A program made the translations under genes and the position numbers. From Paenibacillus sp. CC-CFT747 (GTDB lineage Bacteria > Bacillota > Bacilli > Paenibacillales > NBRC-103111): DNA of 64,000 nt. The notes under the pieces are model-generated. The model had not been told where the DNA came from, did not search any database, and saw nothing but the letters and a program-made list of their open reading frames with translations. This document shows, one piece after another, positions 8,811-18,110 of this stretch; position 1 is the stretch's first letter, and each line of letters starts with the position of its first letter. The DNA is taken from contig CP106741.1 of NCBI GenBank assembly GCA_030323305.1, positions 377,001-441,000 of the forward strand, read 5' to 3'.

Positions 8811-9410
8811 TTACAGCGGAGAGGCTTTGCCTTCCGGTTTCACGACTTTTTTGACGGCATTCAGCCGGTCCATCATCGCTTCGGTCACTTTGCCGTCTCC
8901 CCGCTTCAGCACGGAAACCTTGACCTTCTTCTTGCCCCACAGGTCGTATACCTGCTGCTTGGTATCGAAGTAGAGATCGATCTTGTAGCCTTTGATCAGA
9001 TTGCCCGTATCCGCCACAACGCCGTAGCCGTAACCGGGAATGTACAGAACGGTCCCCAGCGGGAAGACTCTCGGATCGGCTGCAATCGTCGAGAACAGAT
9101 CCTTCCGGACTTTAACGCCCGAGAACGTGATGCCGTACTCCGGGTGACCCGGGGATTTGCCTGTCGACTCCTTGCCCGCATAATAGCCGGTCGCGACCAC
9201 CTCGACCGAATCGAGCTGTTTCAAGTCAAGCAGCGCGTAGATGTCCGGGTCCAGCTGCCCTTCTCCGGCCGGGGGACGGTCCTGGGGAACGGCCCATACC
9301 GGGCGGTCCTGGGAGTCCTTCCCGTACCAGCCGGCCAGAACGGCCGCGCCTATGGCCGCAGCCAGAAGCAGATGCCTTCCCGGTCGGGACGGACGTGTTG
9401 CTTTTTTCAT
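8811..9410 (-). CDS. 3D-domain cell-wall protein (YuiC/YocH-like)
   Basis: A 199-residue protein with an N-terminal signal or membrane anchor (basic residues 1-12, hydrophobic about 13-28). The C-terminal half carries a 3D domain: [20 protein letters not shown], then [12 protein letters not shown], which supply the conserved aspartates. The 3D domain is the catalytic core shared with MltA-type lytic transglycosylases and with Bacillus YuiC and YocH, so a role in peptidoglycan cleavage or resuscitation is likely. The start ATG at 9410 has GGGGAGG upstream. The gene is monocistronic. Confidence 0.85.
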   Translation of the reverse strand: MKKATRPSRPGRHLLLAAAIGAAVLAGWYGKDSQDRPVWAVPQDRPPAGEGQLDPDIYALLDLKQLDSVEVVATGYYAGKESTGKSPGHPEYGITFSGVKVRKDLFSTIAADPRVFPLGTVLYIPGYGYGVVADTGNLIKGYKIDLYFDTKQQVYDLWGKKKVKVSVLKRGDGKVTEAMMDRLNAVKKVVKPEGKASPL

Positions 9411-9534
9411 TGTCGGATATAACCTCCCCTTGCAGGTAGAGCCGCCGATGCCTTAGGGGTCACCGGCCGGCGCTTCTACAGGGTAAGGTTTCCAAATCCG
9501 GCCCATTTCATGCAAACGGCGGAAGCTGCTCCGT

Positions 9535-11470
9535 TTAATGGCTTTTGCTGCGAATATCCTCGCTGATCAAGGCGATCGTGTCCTCCACGCTCTTCACCCC
9601 GATGTCACCCTCGCCGCGTTTGCGGACCGAGAAGGCTTCCGCCTTCACTTCATTCTCGCCCACGACCAGCATATAAGGGATCTTCTCGAGCTGGGCCTCG
9701 CGGATCTTATAGCCGAGCTTCTCGTTGCGCTGATCCGCTTCGGCGCGGATTCCCGCCTCCTGAAGCTTCTCCGTCACCTTCGAGACATACTCCTCGAACG
9801 CCGTTGAAACCGGGATGACGCGGGCCTGAACGGGCGCTAGCCAAGTCGGCAGAGCCCCGGCGAAGTTCTCCAGCAGGTAAGCCGTCATGCGCTCCATCGT
9901 GGAGATGATGCCGCGGTGAATGACAACCGGGCGGTGCTTCTGTCCGTCTTCTCCGACATACTCGAGCTCGAAGCGCTCCGGCAGAAGGAAATCGAGCTGA
10001 GCCGTGGACAGCGTCTCTTCTTTCTTCAGGGCCGTCTTGATCTGAACGTCGAGCTTCGGTCCATAGAATGCGGCTTCTCCTTCGGCTTCGTAGTAAGGCA
10101 GGCCGAGCTCCTCCACAACCTCACGCAGCATGCGCTGGGACATTTCCCACATCTCGTCGTTCGGGAAGTATTTCTCCGTATCCTTAGGATCCCGGTAGGA
10201 CAAGCGGAACCGGTAGTCCTTGATGCCGAAGTCCTCGTACACCTTGCGGATCAGGGCAATAACGCGGCTGAACTCCTCCTTGATCTGATCCGGGCGGCAG
10301 AAGATATGAGCGTCGTTCAGCGTCATCGCCCGTACCCGGTGAAGCCCCGTCAGGGCGCCCGACATTTCGTAGCGGTGCATCTGGCCGAGCTCGGCGATCC
10401 GCAGAGGCAGGTCACGGTAGCTGCGCATGTCGCTCTTATACACCATCATGTGGTGCGGGCAGTTCATCGGGCGAAGCACGAGCTCCTCATTGTCCATCAC
10501 CATCTTGGGGAACATGTCCTCGTGGTAGTGGTCCCAGTGGCCGGAAATTTTGTACAGATCGACGTTCGCAAGAACCGGCGTATAAACGTGGCTGTAGCCG
10601 AGCTTCTCTTCAAGTCGACGATGTACCGTTCCATCGTGCGGCGGAGCTTCGCTCCGGCCGGCAGCCAGATCGGCAGGCCTTGGCCCACTTCCCGGGAGAA
10701 TGCGAAGATTTTGAGCTCACGCCCCAGCTTGCGGTGGTCCCGCTTCTTCGCCTCTTCGAGCAGGTGCAGGTGCTCGTCCAGCTGGGCTTTTTAGGGAAAG
10801 CCGTTCCGTAAATGCGCTGCAGCATTTTGTTCTTCGAGTCTCCCCGCCAGTAGGCACCGGCGACACTAAGCAGCTTAAACGCCTTGATGCGGCCCGTCGA
10901 CGGAAGATGCGGCCCCCGGCACAGGTCGAAGAATTCGCCCTGGTCGTAGATCGTGATGACGGCCTCCTCCGGCAGGTCCCGGATGAGCTCCAGCTTCAGC
11001 GGGTCTTCCATATGCGTGAAGATACGGATGGCTTCCTCCCGGCTTACCACGCGGCGCGTGATAGGGAGATTCTCCTGCGTGATCTTCTCCATTTCCTTCT
11101 CGATCTTGGCCAGATCCTCGGAAGACACCGGCGTTTCCAGATCGATGTCGTAGTAGAAGCCGTCCTCGATGACCGGTCCGATCCCGAGCTTGACGGCCTT
11201 CTCTCCGTAGAGGCGCTTGATGGCCTGCGCCATCAGGTGAGCCGTGCTGTGGCGGTAGACCTCGAGGCCTTCGTCGCTGTCGAGGGTCACAATCGCCACC
11301 TGGGCGTCTTCATAAAGCTCCGTGCTGAGATCCACTACTTTGCCGTTAACTTTACCGGCCACCGCGTTCTTCTTCAGTCCCGGGAGATGGACTCCGCCAC
11401 CCGGTCGATGGACGTCCCTTGGGCGTACTCTCTTACCGCTCCATCCGGTAGCGTTACTTTGATCACCATA
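9535..11470 (-). CDS. thrS: Threonyl-tRNA synthetase, three frame breaks in this sequence
   Basis: Class II threonyl-tRNA synthetase of about 645 residues once the frames are joined. The start is ATG at 11470 ([18 protein letters not shown]), with GGAGG upstream. The TGS, editing ([16 protein letters not shown]), catalytic ([24 protein letters not shown]) and anticodon-binding domains appear in order. Breaks lie at about 11382-11384 (one more base gives SPGLKKNAV), 10788-10792 (gives [20 protein letters not shown]) and about 10612-10618 (gives [16 protein letters not shown]). ThrS is normally essential, and both sides of each break are fully conserved, so the breaks are probably sequencing errors. 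Transcription is controlled by the T-box leader upstream. Confidence 0.93.
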
Positions 11471-11484
11471 TTCCTTACCTCCGT

Positions 11485-11780
11485 TAAGTTTTATTGAACG
11501 CAAAAAAACGCATCTCTCCTCAAAGGGACGAGTGCGTTCGGCTCGTGGTTCCACCCTTGTTCGATCCGCAGGGCACACCATGCGAATCCTCAGGCATTCG
11601 GTATCGGGAATGAACCGGCGGTTCTTACTTTCCCGCGAAGGGCGGGGTTCAGACCGCGGCTGCAAAGGGGTAAATCCGCTGCTATCCGCAAGGAGCTTGC
11701 ACCGGGTGCTCCTCTCTCTGGGCCGTTTCACAGGGGATCCATGTCTTTGGTCATCGCCATAGTCAGGTTATTAAGGATTT
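11485..11780 (-). promoter_or_regulatory. T-box riboswitch leader of thrS
   Basis: The leader RNA starts near 11780 and carries the AGAGAG element with a stem-loop rich in G and C. Further on is the T-box AGGGTGGAACCACG at 11544-11557, the region that contacts the tRNA acceptor end and forms the antiterminator. The competing terminator lies just downstream at 11500-11539. Uncharged threonyl-tRNA should promote read-through into thrS. I could not assign the specifier codon with confidence; an ACC is present in the Stem I region. Confidence 0.9.
11500..11539 (-). terminator. T-box attenuator terminator
   Basis: Minus-strand stem AACGCA/TGCGTT extended by a CTC...GAG inner pairing, then seven T residues. 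It partly overlaps sequence used by the antiterminator and lies about 30 bases before the thrS start. Confidence 0.8.
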
Positions 11781-11786
11781 TGTTCT

Positions 11787-11815
11787 ATTATAATGATCCG
11801 GCGGGTTCCGGTCAA
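11787..11815 (-). promoter_or_regulatory. Promoter of thrS
   Basis: TTGACC (11815-11810) and TATAAT (11792-11787) with a 17-base spacer. The -35 hexamer overlaps the ytxC stop codon region, so thrS is transcribed separately from ytxC even though both are on the minus strand. Confidence 0.75.
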
Positions 11816-12735
11816 GGGGATAGCTTTCCGGATTTTACCGGCCGGTTGTCCAGGCAGGACTTTCCCGCTGCACATTGGTCGCATACCTTGGCTTTCTCGT
11901 CAAAAATTTGCAGGATCGTCTGGATCACCTGGAAATCCGGGTTAAGGGTATGGATCAGAATGCTGCGGGGCGCTACCGTGATTAGGGTACTGACGATCAA
12001 GTCTTCAAAATTGAACTCCCGGTCCGGCGTCTCGATCGTAATGCCCGAATCCTCGAGATCGGCCTGGATCGGCTCCATCTCTTCGTTGTAGAGGGTAAAC
12101 TCATTGCCTTCCGTATGCACCAAGTGAACGGACATGATTTTGGCCTGCTGGATGAACACAAAATACTTCAACAGCGAAATGAATTCCTGGTACTGCTTAT
12201 CCATCATATACTCATCGACCGCATACTCCAGCATTTCCTGAAGCTCTTCCCGGTACTCCGCCAGCCGGAACTGCAGAAGGCCGTCCAGGTTGAAGTCCGG
12301 ATTCTTTTTCATATGCTTCTCCAGCTCGGCTGCAAGAGCTTTTTCCCGACGGGTCACCGCTTCGGCCTTGCCCTTCGCCGGCTCCGGCTGAAAATCCGGG
12401 ATTTCCCGGCAGTAGGCCACGATCCGCTCATGCTCGTCCGCTTCCTTATACTTGTACAGACGGGTGAGCATCATCCGCAGCAGCCCGTCCTCCTTCTCTT
12501 GGACTATGTATTTGGCCAGGCTGGAGCTAACCGCTTTTATAATTTTTCTTTTGTCGCCCTGGGGCCAGGTCAAGCCTTCCGGCTGGAAACAAACCAGCTC
12601 CCGGTACCGGGAATAGGGCCGCCGGATAACCGAGAACCCGGAAGCTTCGGCTTTGGCCTGCTCCTCCAGTCTCTCATAAAGCCTATCGGCTGCGTCGTAG
12701 GACCCGGCCATCTGGACGATTGTTATGGATTTCAT
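11812..12735 (-). CDS. ytxC: Sporulation-associated protein YtxC
   Basis: A protein of about 307 residues that resembles YtxC, a cytoplasmic protein of unknown biochemistry conserved beside thrS in spore formers. The start is taken as ATG at 12735 (MKSITIVQMAGSYDAAD), spaced 8 bases from GGAG. A GTG at 12744 would be too close to its Shine-Dalgarno. The protein is mostly helical and charged and has no signal peptide. It ends with a cysteine cluster (CDQCAAGKSC), which could bind metal. Gene order ytxC-thrS matches Bacillus, which supports the assignment. Confidence 0.8.
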   Translation of the reverse strand: MKSITIVQMAGSYDAADRLYERLEEQAKAEASGFSVIRRPYSRYRELVCFQPEGLTWPQGDKRKIIKAVSSSLAKYIVQEKEDGLLRMMLTRLYKYKEADEHERIVAYCREIPDFQPEPAKGKAEAVTRREKALAAELEKHMKKNPDFNLDGLLQFRLAEYREELQEMLEYAVDEYMMDKQYQEFISLLKYFVFIQQAKIMSVHLVHTEGNEFTLYNEEMEPIQADLEDSGITIETPDREFNFEDLIVSTLITVAPRSILIHTLNPDFQVIQTILQIFDEKAKVCDQCAAGKSCLDNRPVKSGKLSP

Positions 12736-12820
12736 GCCCCTCACTCCTCTCCCTTGTTATAAAGCCCCATTCCTTTATTCTTATAAAGTATATGGCCGGG
12801 GTTAGGAGGATATACGACGT

Positions 12821-12968
12821 AAAAAAACCATATCGAAGCAAATCCAGGAGGAGCGACCGCGGTTAGCGGTTGTTTTTTATGCCGAGCGGATGTCGAGACC
12901 TTCCCGAGAGTGACGGGCATCCGCTGCGGTAAAAAACCATATCGAAGCAAATCCAGGAGGACGACCGC
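12821..12968. repeat. Pair of direct repeats flanking an inverted repeat
   Basis: A 30-base sequence beginning AAAAAACCATATCGAAGC and ending CAAATCCAGGAGG occurs at 12822-12851 and again at 12931-12960, each followed by a near-identical CGACCGC tail. Between them lie a short hairpin with a T run (CGACCGC/GCGGTTG, then six T, 12852-12878) and an inverted repeat GCGGATG/CATCCGC (about 12886-12923). No reading frame accounts for the block. It lies upstream of ytxC and downstream of mqnC, and its origin is unknown. Confidence 0.75.
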
Positions 12969-12970
12969 AC

Positions 12971-13001
12971 AAAAAACCGGACCCCGAGGTTCGGGATCCG
13001 G
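12971..13001 (-). terminator. Terminator after mqnC
   Basis: An 11-bp minus-strand stem, CCGGATCCCGA paired with TCGGGGTCCGG around a 3-base loop, is followed by TTTTTTG. It lies about 20 bases after the mqnC stop. Confidence 0.85.
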
Positions 13002-13018
13002 CGGATGGCCTGGTTCTG

Positions 13019-14150
13019 CTAGTTCTGCATGACGAAATCCTTGTCGACGGCTTCCGACTCGTCGTCGAAAACCCGCAGAATTTCGTAGCGCGTGTTGCGC
13101 TGGGCCGGGATTTTGCCGGCTTCGCGGATCATCTGTAGCGTCGTGCCGATGTTGACCTTATGCGTGGTGCCGGCGGCCGAGACGACGTTCTCCTCGATCA
13201 TCGTGCTGCCGAAATCGTTGCAGCCGTACTGCAGCGAGAGCTTGCCGATCTCCGGCCCCATCGTGACCCACGAGGACTGGAAGTTCGGCACGTTGTCGAG
13301 CATGATCCGGCTGACAGCCAGCATCTTGAGGTATTCCTCAGGCCCCGTCTTCTCCACGCGCATGTTCGTGTTGTCCGGCTGCAGCGGCCACAGGGCATTC
13401 GCCAGGAAGCCTTTCGACGGATAGCCCGCCGCGAGGCACTTGTCCTGGGACTCGCGCACCCGGATCATATGCAGCGCCCGCTCCTCCATTGATTCGCCGA
13501 AGCCGTACACCATGGTCGCCGTCGTGTTCATGCCGGCTCGGTGGGCCGTCTCCATGACGTCCATCCATTGGCGCCACGAGCCCTTCAGCTTGCTCACCTT
13601 GGAGCGGGTGCGGTCGTCGAGAATCTCGGCCCCGCCGCCCGGCAGGGAATCGAGCCCCGCTTCGTGCAGCTGGCGCACCACTTCCTCAAGCGTTAGGCCC
13701 GACACGTCCACCATCTTCATGATCTCCGCCGGAGAGAAGGAATGCATGATAATATCGAAGCGTTTCTTGATTTCGCGAAGCAAGTTCGTGTAGTAGGAGA
13801 ACGGCAGGTCCGGATTCGTCCCCCTGCATGAGAATCTCCGTGCCGCCTACGTCCAGCGTCTCCTGGATTTTGCGGAAGATGGCCTCGTCCTCCAGAACGT
13901 AGCCCTCTTTGGAGCCGGGTGCCCGGTAAAAGGCGCAGAACCGACAGTATACGTCGCACACGTTCGTATAGTTGATGTTTCGTCCGATGACGAAGGTCGT
14001 AACCGGCTCCGGGTGCCACTTCTGCATAATCCGGTTGGCGGTATCGCCCATTTTCTCAATCTCATCCGATTCCAGCAGGCGGATCCCTTCCTCCAGGTCC
14101 ACCCGCCGGCCGGCCAGCGCTTTGTCCAAAATACCGTCGATCGTACTCAA
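13019..14150 (-). CDS. mqnC: Cyclic dehypoxanthinyl futalosine synthase, one frame break
   Basis: A radical-SAM enzyme of the futalosine route to menaquinone, acting in the cytoplasm. The start is TTG at 14150, seven bases after AGGAGG (MSTIDGILDKALAGRRVDL). The cluster motif is in CDVYCRFCAFYRAP (CxxxCxxC) at about residues 64-71. Other family segments include HSFSPAEIMKM, GLDSLPGGGAEILDD and TMVYGFGESMEER. The frame breaks at the C run 13820-13824; one more base restores MQGGTNPDLPFSYYTNLL. The rebuilt protein is about 377 residues. MqnC is favoured over the paralogue MqnE by overall resemblance. The presence of the rest of the futalosine pathway cannot be checked here. Confidence 0.85.
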
Positions 14151-14251
14151 AGCGTTCCCTCCTGTCTTTAATCCTTTACGTTTACAAGTCCGCAGCTTTC
14201 TCTCATCGTATCATAGAATGAAGCCGGCCGTCATGACATCTTTGCGAACGG

Positions 14252-14279
14252 AAAAAGGCACAAGGAAGCCCTTGTGCCC
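14252..14279 (-). terminator. Terminator after metC
   Basis: Minus-strand stem GGCACAAGG/CCTTGTGCC with a 4-base loop, followed by TTTTTCC. It lies about 25 bases after the metC stop and ends the methionine operon. Confidence 0.85.
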
Positions 14280-14301
14280 CGCCTCTCCGTCCAGCCGGCT
14301 C

Positions 14302-15486
14302 CTAACGGAGCGCCTGGTCCAGGTCGGCGATGATGTCTTCGATATCCTCCAGGCCGACGGAATAGCGAAGCAGTCCGTCTCCTATGCCTCTCTCGTGCCG
14401 GACTTCCTTCGGCATGGCGGCGTGGGACATTTTGGCCGGGTAAGACAGAATGCTCTCCACCGCTCCCAAGCTTACCGCCACCAGCGGGATGGTTACCTTG
14501 CCGAGCAGCTGTTTCGCCCTTTCCTCGGAGCCCACGTCGAAGGACACGACCGCCCCATAACCCTGGGATTGCTTCTCATGAATCTCGCGGCGGGGATGTC
14601 CCTCGAGTCCCGGATAATAAACCTTCTCCACAGCGGGATGCGACGACAGCCAATCGGCCAGCCGGCGGGCGCCCTTCTCCGAAAATTCCATCCGGGCCTG
14701 CAGCGTCTTCATCCCGCGGATGAGCAGCCAGGAATCCTGCATGCCGAGCACATTCCCCAGGCCGTTCTGGATCTGCTTCATCCGGAGGCCTAGGCTTTCA
14801 TCGGCCGTTACGGCGAGTCCGGCCAGCACGTCGCTGTGCCCCCCGAGGAATTTCGTGGCGCTGTGCAGCACGATGTCCACTCCAAGCTCCAGCGGACGCT
14901 GGTGATAAGGAGTCATGAACGTATTGTCGAGCATCGTGAGAAGCTGATGGGCTTTCGCCCATTCCGTGATCTCGGCGATATCCGTTATTTTCAAAGTCGG
15001 ATTGGATGGCGTTTCCATGAACACTGCCTTGGTGTTAGGCTTAAGCGCCGCCTTCACCGCTTCGAAGTCCGTCATGTCCACGAACGTGGTCTCCACGTTC
15101 ATCCGGTTCATGATCGTCGTGAGCAGCCGGTAGGTGCCCCCATAGACGTCCTCCGTGCAGATGACATGATCGCCCGCCGACAGGAGCATGAATGCCGACG
15201 AAATGGCCGCCATGCCCGAGGCAAAAGCAAACCCTCTCGCCCCGCCCTCCAGCTCGGCGATGTAGTCCTCCAGCGCCTGGCGGGTCGGATTGCCCGACCG
15301 GGTATAGTCATATTCCGGAGGGTTGTCGAGCGAGAAGTGATGGAACGTCGAAGCCTGATAGATCGGCACGCTGGCCGCCCCCGTGGTCTTGTCGATCTCT
15401 CCTCCGAAGTGAAGGAGACGGGTGCCGAATTTCCTATGGTTACCGGAACCTGCCCCGTTCCCGCTTCCCTTTTCGTTTCCGGCCAT
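14302..15486 (-). CDS. metC: Cystathionine beta-lyase, fused in frame to metI as sequenced
   Basis: A PLP enzyme of the Cys/Met metabolism family that cleaves cystathionine to homocysteine. The PLP lysine is in HSATKFLGGHSDVLAG. Family landmarks ETPSNPTLKITDI, DNTFMTPYHQRPLELG and YPGLEGHP are present. The natural start is probably ATG at 15486 (MAGNEKGSGNGAGSGNH), giving 394 residues. As sequenced, the upstream metI frame runs straight into this gene through a C run at 15494-15498, making one 798-residue frame. With one base fewer there, metI would stop at a TAATG overlap with this start. See the findings for both readings. Confidence 0.88.
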   Translation of the reverse strand: MAGNEKGSGNGAGSGNHRKFGTRLLHFGGEIDKTTGAASVPIYQASTFHHFSLDNPPEYDYTRSGNPTRQALEDYIAELEGGARGFAFASGMAAISSAFMLLSAGDHVICTEDVYGGTYRLLTTIMNRMNVETTFVDMTDFEAVKAALKPNTKAVFMETPSNPTLKITDIAEITEWAKAHQLLTMLDNTFMTPYHQRPLELGVDIVLHSATKFLGGHSDVLAGLAVTADESLGLRMKQIQNGLGNVLGMQDSWLLIRGMKTLQARMEFSEKGARRLADWLSSHPAVEKVYYPGLEGHPRREIHEKQSQGYGAVVSFDVGSEERAKQLLGKVTIPLVAVSLGAVESILSYPAKMSHAAMPKEVRHERGIGDGLLRYSVGLEDIEDIIADLDQALR

Positions 15487-16650
15487 TACGCTTCCCCCGT
15501 CGATCTCTTGACGGGCCGCCTCGAAGGCCTGCTCCAGATCGGCAATAAGGTCATCCGCATGCTCGATCCCGACGGAGAAGCGGAGAAGCCGGTCATCCAC
15601 GCCCACTTCCCGGCGGATTTCCTCCGGAATATCCGCATGCGTCTGCACCGCCGGATACGTCATCAGCGACTCCACGCCGCCCAGGCTCTCGGCAAATGCG
15701 ATCAGCTGGATGTGGCGCAGAATCGGCTCTATGTACTCGGCCTTCTTCATTTTGAAGGAAAAAATGCCGGTATTCCCGGAGGACTGCTTGCGCTGGATGC
15801 TATACGCCGGATGACTCTCAAGCCCCGGATAGAACACTTCGGCCACAAGCGGGTGCGACTCCAGATGGGACGCGATGCGAAGCGCGTTCTCCTGGTGGCG
15901 CTCCATACGGAGAGCGAGGGTCTTCATGCCTCTCATGAGGAGCCATGAATCCTGCGGACCTAGCACCGCACCGATGGAGTTGTGCAGGAAGCCGATCTGC
16001 TCGGACAGCTCCTTGCCCTTCGTAACAATAAGCCCCGCGAGGACGTCATTGTGTCCTCCCAAATATTTGGTGGCGCTGTGAATGACGATATCCGCCCCAA
16101 GCTCCAGCGGACGCTGGAAGAACGGCGTGAGGAGGGTATTGTCCACGATCGTGAGCAGGTTATGCTTCTTCGCCCACTCCGCGGTCTGCGCAATATCCGT
16201 GATCATCATTAAGGGATTCGTCGGTGTCTCAATCAGCACCGCCTTGGTGTTCGGCTGGCGCTTGGCCTCCAGCCCTTCCAGATCGTTCGTGTCCACATAA
16301 GAGGCCGTAACCCCGAACCGGCTCATGATTTTCTCCAGCAGGCGGTAGGTTCCCCCATACAGATCGAGGGAAACGATAAGATGGTCTCCTTGCGAGAACA
16401 GAGCGAAAATGACCTGAAGGGCGGCCATTCCCGTGCTGCAGGCAAACCCCGCGTCCCCCGATTCAAGCCCGGCAGCGGCCTCTTCGAGAACCGCACGGGT
16501 CGGGCTTTTGGTCCGGGCATAGTCGAAGCCGGTGCTTTGGCCGAGCTTCGGGTGACGGAAGGCGGTGGCTTGGTAGACCGGGAAGCTTACAGCTCCCGTG
16601 ACCGGCTCCGAGACGGAGCCGATCTGGGCTAAACGGCTTTCGATTTTCAT
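15487..16650 (-). CDS. metI: Cystathionine gamma-synthase / O-acetylhomoserine thiolyase
   Basis: A PLP enzyme of the same family as its downstream neighbour. It probably condenses cysteine with O-acetylhomoserine. The start is ATG at 16650 (MKIESRLAQIGSVSEP), preceded by AGGAGG at 11 bases. The PLP lysine is in HSATKYLGGHNDVLAG, and ETPTNPLMMITDIAQT and YPGLESHPAY are conserved. The gene lies 31 bases after metA and immediately precedes metC, giving the order metA-metI-metC under one SAM riboswitch. No stop codon separates it from metC in this sequence. Confidence 0.87.
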
Positions 16651-16681
16651 AGGGATGGGATCCTCCTGAACGTGGGTTAAT

Positions 16682-17593
16682 TTAGATGCTCCAGTCAAAC
16701 GGCGTAGCTTGGTAGACGTAGTAGTTCAGCCAGTTGGAGAACAGCAGATTCCCATGTCCCCTCCATAGGGTCATCGGCGGCTTGGACGGATCGTCGTTCG
16801 GGTAATAGTTTTTGGGAATCGCGATGTCCATGCCTTTGTTGATGTCGCGGTCGTACTCCCATTTAAGCGTGTTCGGATCGTATTCGGCATGCCCTGTGGC
16901 GAAGATCTGCCGGCCGTCCTTCGAGGCGACCAGGTAGACGCCGGACTCCTCGGACTCGGAGAGAATCTCCAGGTCCCCGCACTTCTCGAGGTCCTCGCGG
17001 ACAATGTCCGTATGGCGGGACTGCGGAACGTAGAACACGTCGTCGAAGCCTCTCAGCAGCTTGACGTTATTTTTGGACACCGAATGAGGGAATACCCCGA
17101 AAACCTTATGATCAAGCAGCTGCTTGCGCACTCCAAAATGGTGATAAAGTCCGGCCTGGGCCGCCCAACAGATATGCAGCGTCGAGGTTACGTTGCTGCG
17201 AGACCAGCTCATGATGTCCTTCAGCTCTTCCCAGTAGGTTACATCCTCGAATTCGTAGGTCTCTACTGGCGCTCCGGTAATGATCATCCCGTCGAAATGC
17301 TGGTCGCGGATGTCGTCGAACGTTTTGTAGAAGGCGGCCAGATGCTCCGGAGAGGTGTTCTTGGACGTGTGGGTTTTCGGGTGCAGCAGCACGAATTCCA
17401 CCTGGAGGGGCGTATTTCCGATCAGACGCAAAATTTGCGTTTCCGTCGTCTCCTTCGTCGGCATGAGGTTCATGATGGCTATTTTGAGCGGGCGGATGTC
17501 CTGATGGAACGCCACGGTTTCGTCCATTACGAAGATGTTCTCGTTGTTGAGAATTTCTTTGGCCGGCAGGGAATCCGGTATTTTGATCGGCAT
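16682..17593 (-). CDS. metA: Homoserine O-acetyltransferase (MetA family)
   Basis: MetA activates homoserine as the first committed step of methionine synthesis. The 303-residue product starts at ATG 17593 ([15 protein letters not shown]), 8 bases after GGAGAG. The catalytic cysteine is in [14 protein letters not shown] (about residue 142). His and Glu catalytic residues are expected in FATGHAEYD. The acyl-donor-determining position reads ITGAPVE rather than the ITGAPLG type of E. coli. A glutamate at that position is associated with acetyl-CoA use, so O-acetylhomoserine is the likely product. It is the first gene downstream of the S-box. Confidence 0.95.
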   Translation of the reverse strand: MPIKIPDSLPAKEILNNENIFVMDETVAFHQDIRPLKIAIMNLMPTKETTETQILRLIGNTPLQVEFVLLHPKTHTSKNTSPEHLAAFYKTFDDIRDQHFDGMIITGAPVETYEFEDVTYWEELKDIMSWSRSNVTSTLHICWAAQAGLYHHFGVRKQLLDHKVFGVFPHSVSKNNVKLLRGFDDVFYVPQSRHTDIVREDLEKCGDLEILSESEESGVYLVASKDGRQIFATGHAEYDPNTLKWEYDRDINKGMDIAIPKNYYPNDDPSKPPMTLWRGHGNLLFSNWLNYYVYQATPFDWSI

Positions 17594-17677
17594 CGAAGTC
17601 ACTCTCCATTCTCCTCGCGGGCTCAGGCCGGAGGGAGTCGTTTAAGTTGGGCCAGGGCTTGCCTGGCGGGGGAAATA

Positions 17678-17708
17678 TAGAAAAGACCTTTCCCGGACGA
17701 GAAAGGTC
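17678..17708 (-). terminator. S-box terminator
   Basis: Minus-strand stem GACCTTTC/GAAAGGTC, followed by TTTTCT. It lies between the SAM aptamer and metA and would form when SAM is bound. Confidence 0.8.
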
Positions 17709-17727
17709 ATAGCAAACAAAGCGATGT

Positions 17728-17848
17728 CCTCTCTCATCTCTCAGGAAATCATCCTGCAAGAATTAGCACCGTGCGCCCCTTGCGAACAAGGTTTGCCGGT
17801 TGCCGGGTGTCATCGGGCCAGTCCCTCCACCTACTCTTGATAAGAAAA
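17728..17848 (-). promoter_or_regulatory. SAM-I (S-box) riboswitch upstream of metA
   Basis: The minus strand carries the characteristic S-box segments in order: CTTATCAAGAG with GGTGGAGGGACTGGCCC, then GATGACACCCGGCAACC, then CGGTGCTAATTC, and a closing strand pairing with the first. The terminator follows at 17678-17708. High SAM should stop transcription before metA-metI-metC. Confidence 0.95.
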
Positions 17849-17904
17849 GTCGTAGTATTCAATTGGCGGGACCAGCTGCAGTCTGGATCCCGGATAATAT
17901 CTTT

Positions 17905-17933
17905 ACTGTATAAGAAAAATATAGACACGTCAA
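17905..17933 (-). promoter_or_regulatory. Candidate promoter of the metA operon
   Basis: TTGACG (17933-17928) and TACAGT (17910-17905) with a 17-base spacer, about 50 bases upstream of the SAM aptamer. The -10 hexamer is imperfect. Confidence 0.4.
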
Positions 17934-17943
17934 GAGTAACGTT

Positions 17944-18110
17944 CGGAGAGGTTTCGCCATATGGTATAGGGCCGTCCTACTTTTTGGGGGACCGTTCGGG
18001 CCGGTTTTCCTCCCCTTGGAGAACCTGTAAAGGCCCGCCGCGGCCCATCTTGCAGGGAACAGGGAGGCACGTTATACTTAGACAGTATTGACAACTTGGC
18101 CAAAAAGGGG
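17944..18110. other. Divergent intergenic region between metA and corA leaders
   Basis: Between the metA promoter and the start of the corA leader I see no gene. A TTGACA at 18088-18093 could be the -35 of a corA promoter, but the hexamer 17 bases later (TGCTAA) is a poor -10. Confidence 0.4.

Noticed and set aside
12821..12968. CRISPR-like pair of repeats
   Set aside because: There are only two repeats with a single 79-base spacer full of hairpins, and no cas genes are nearby.
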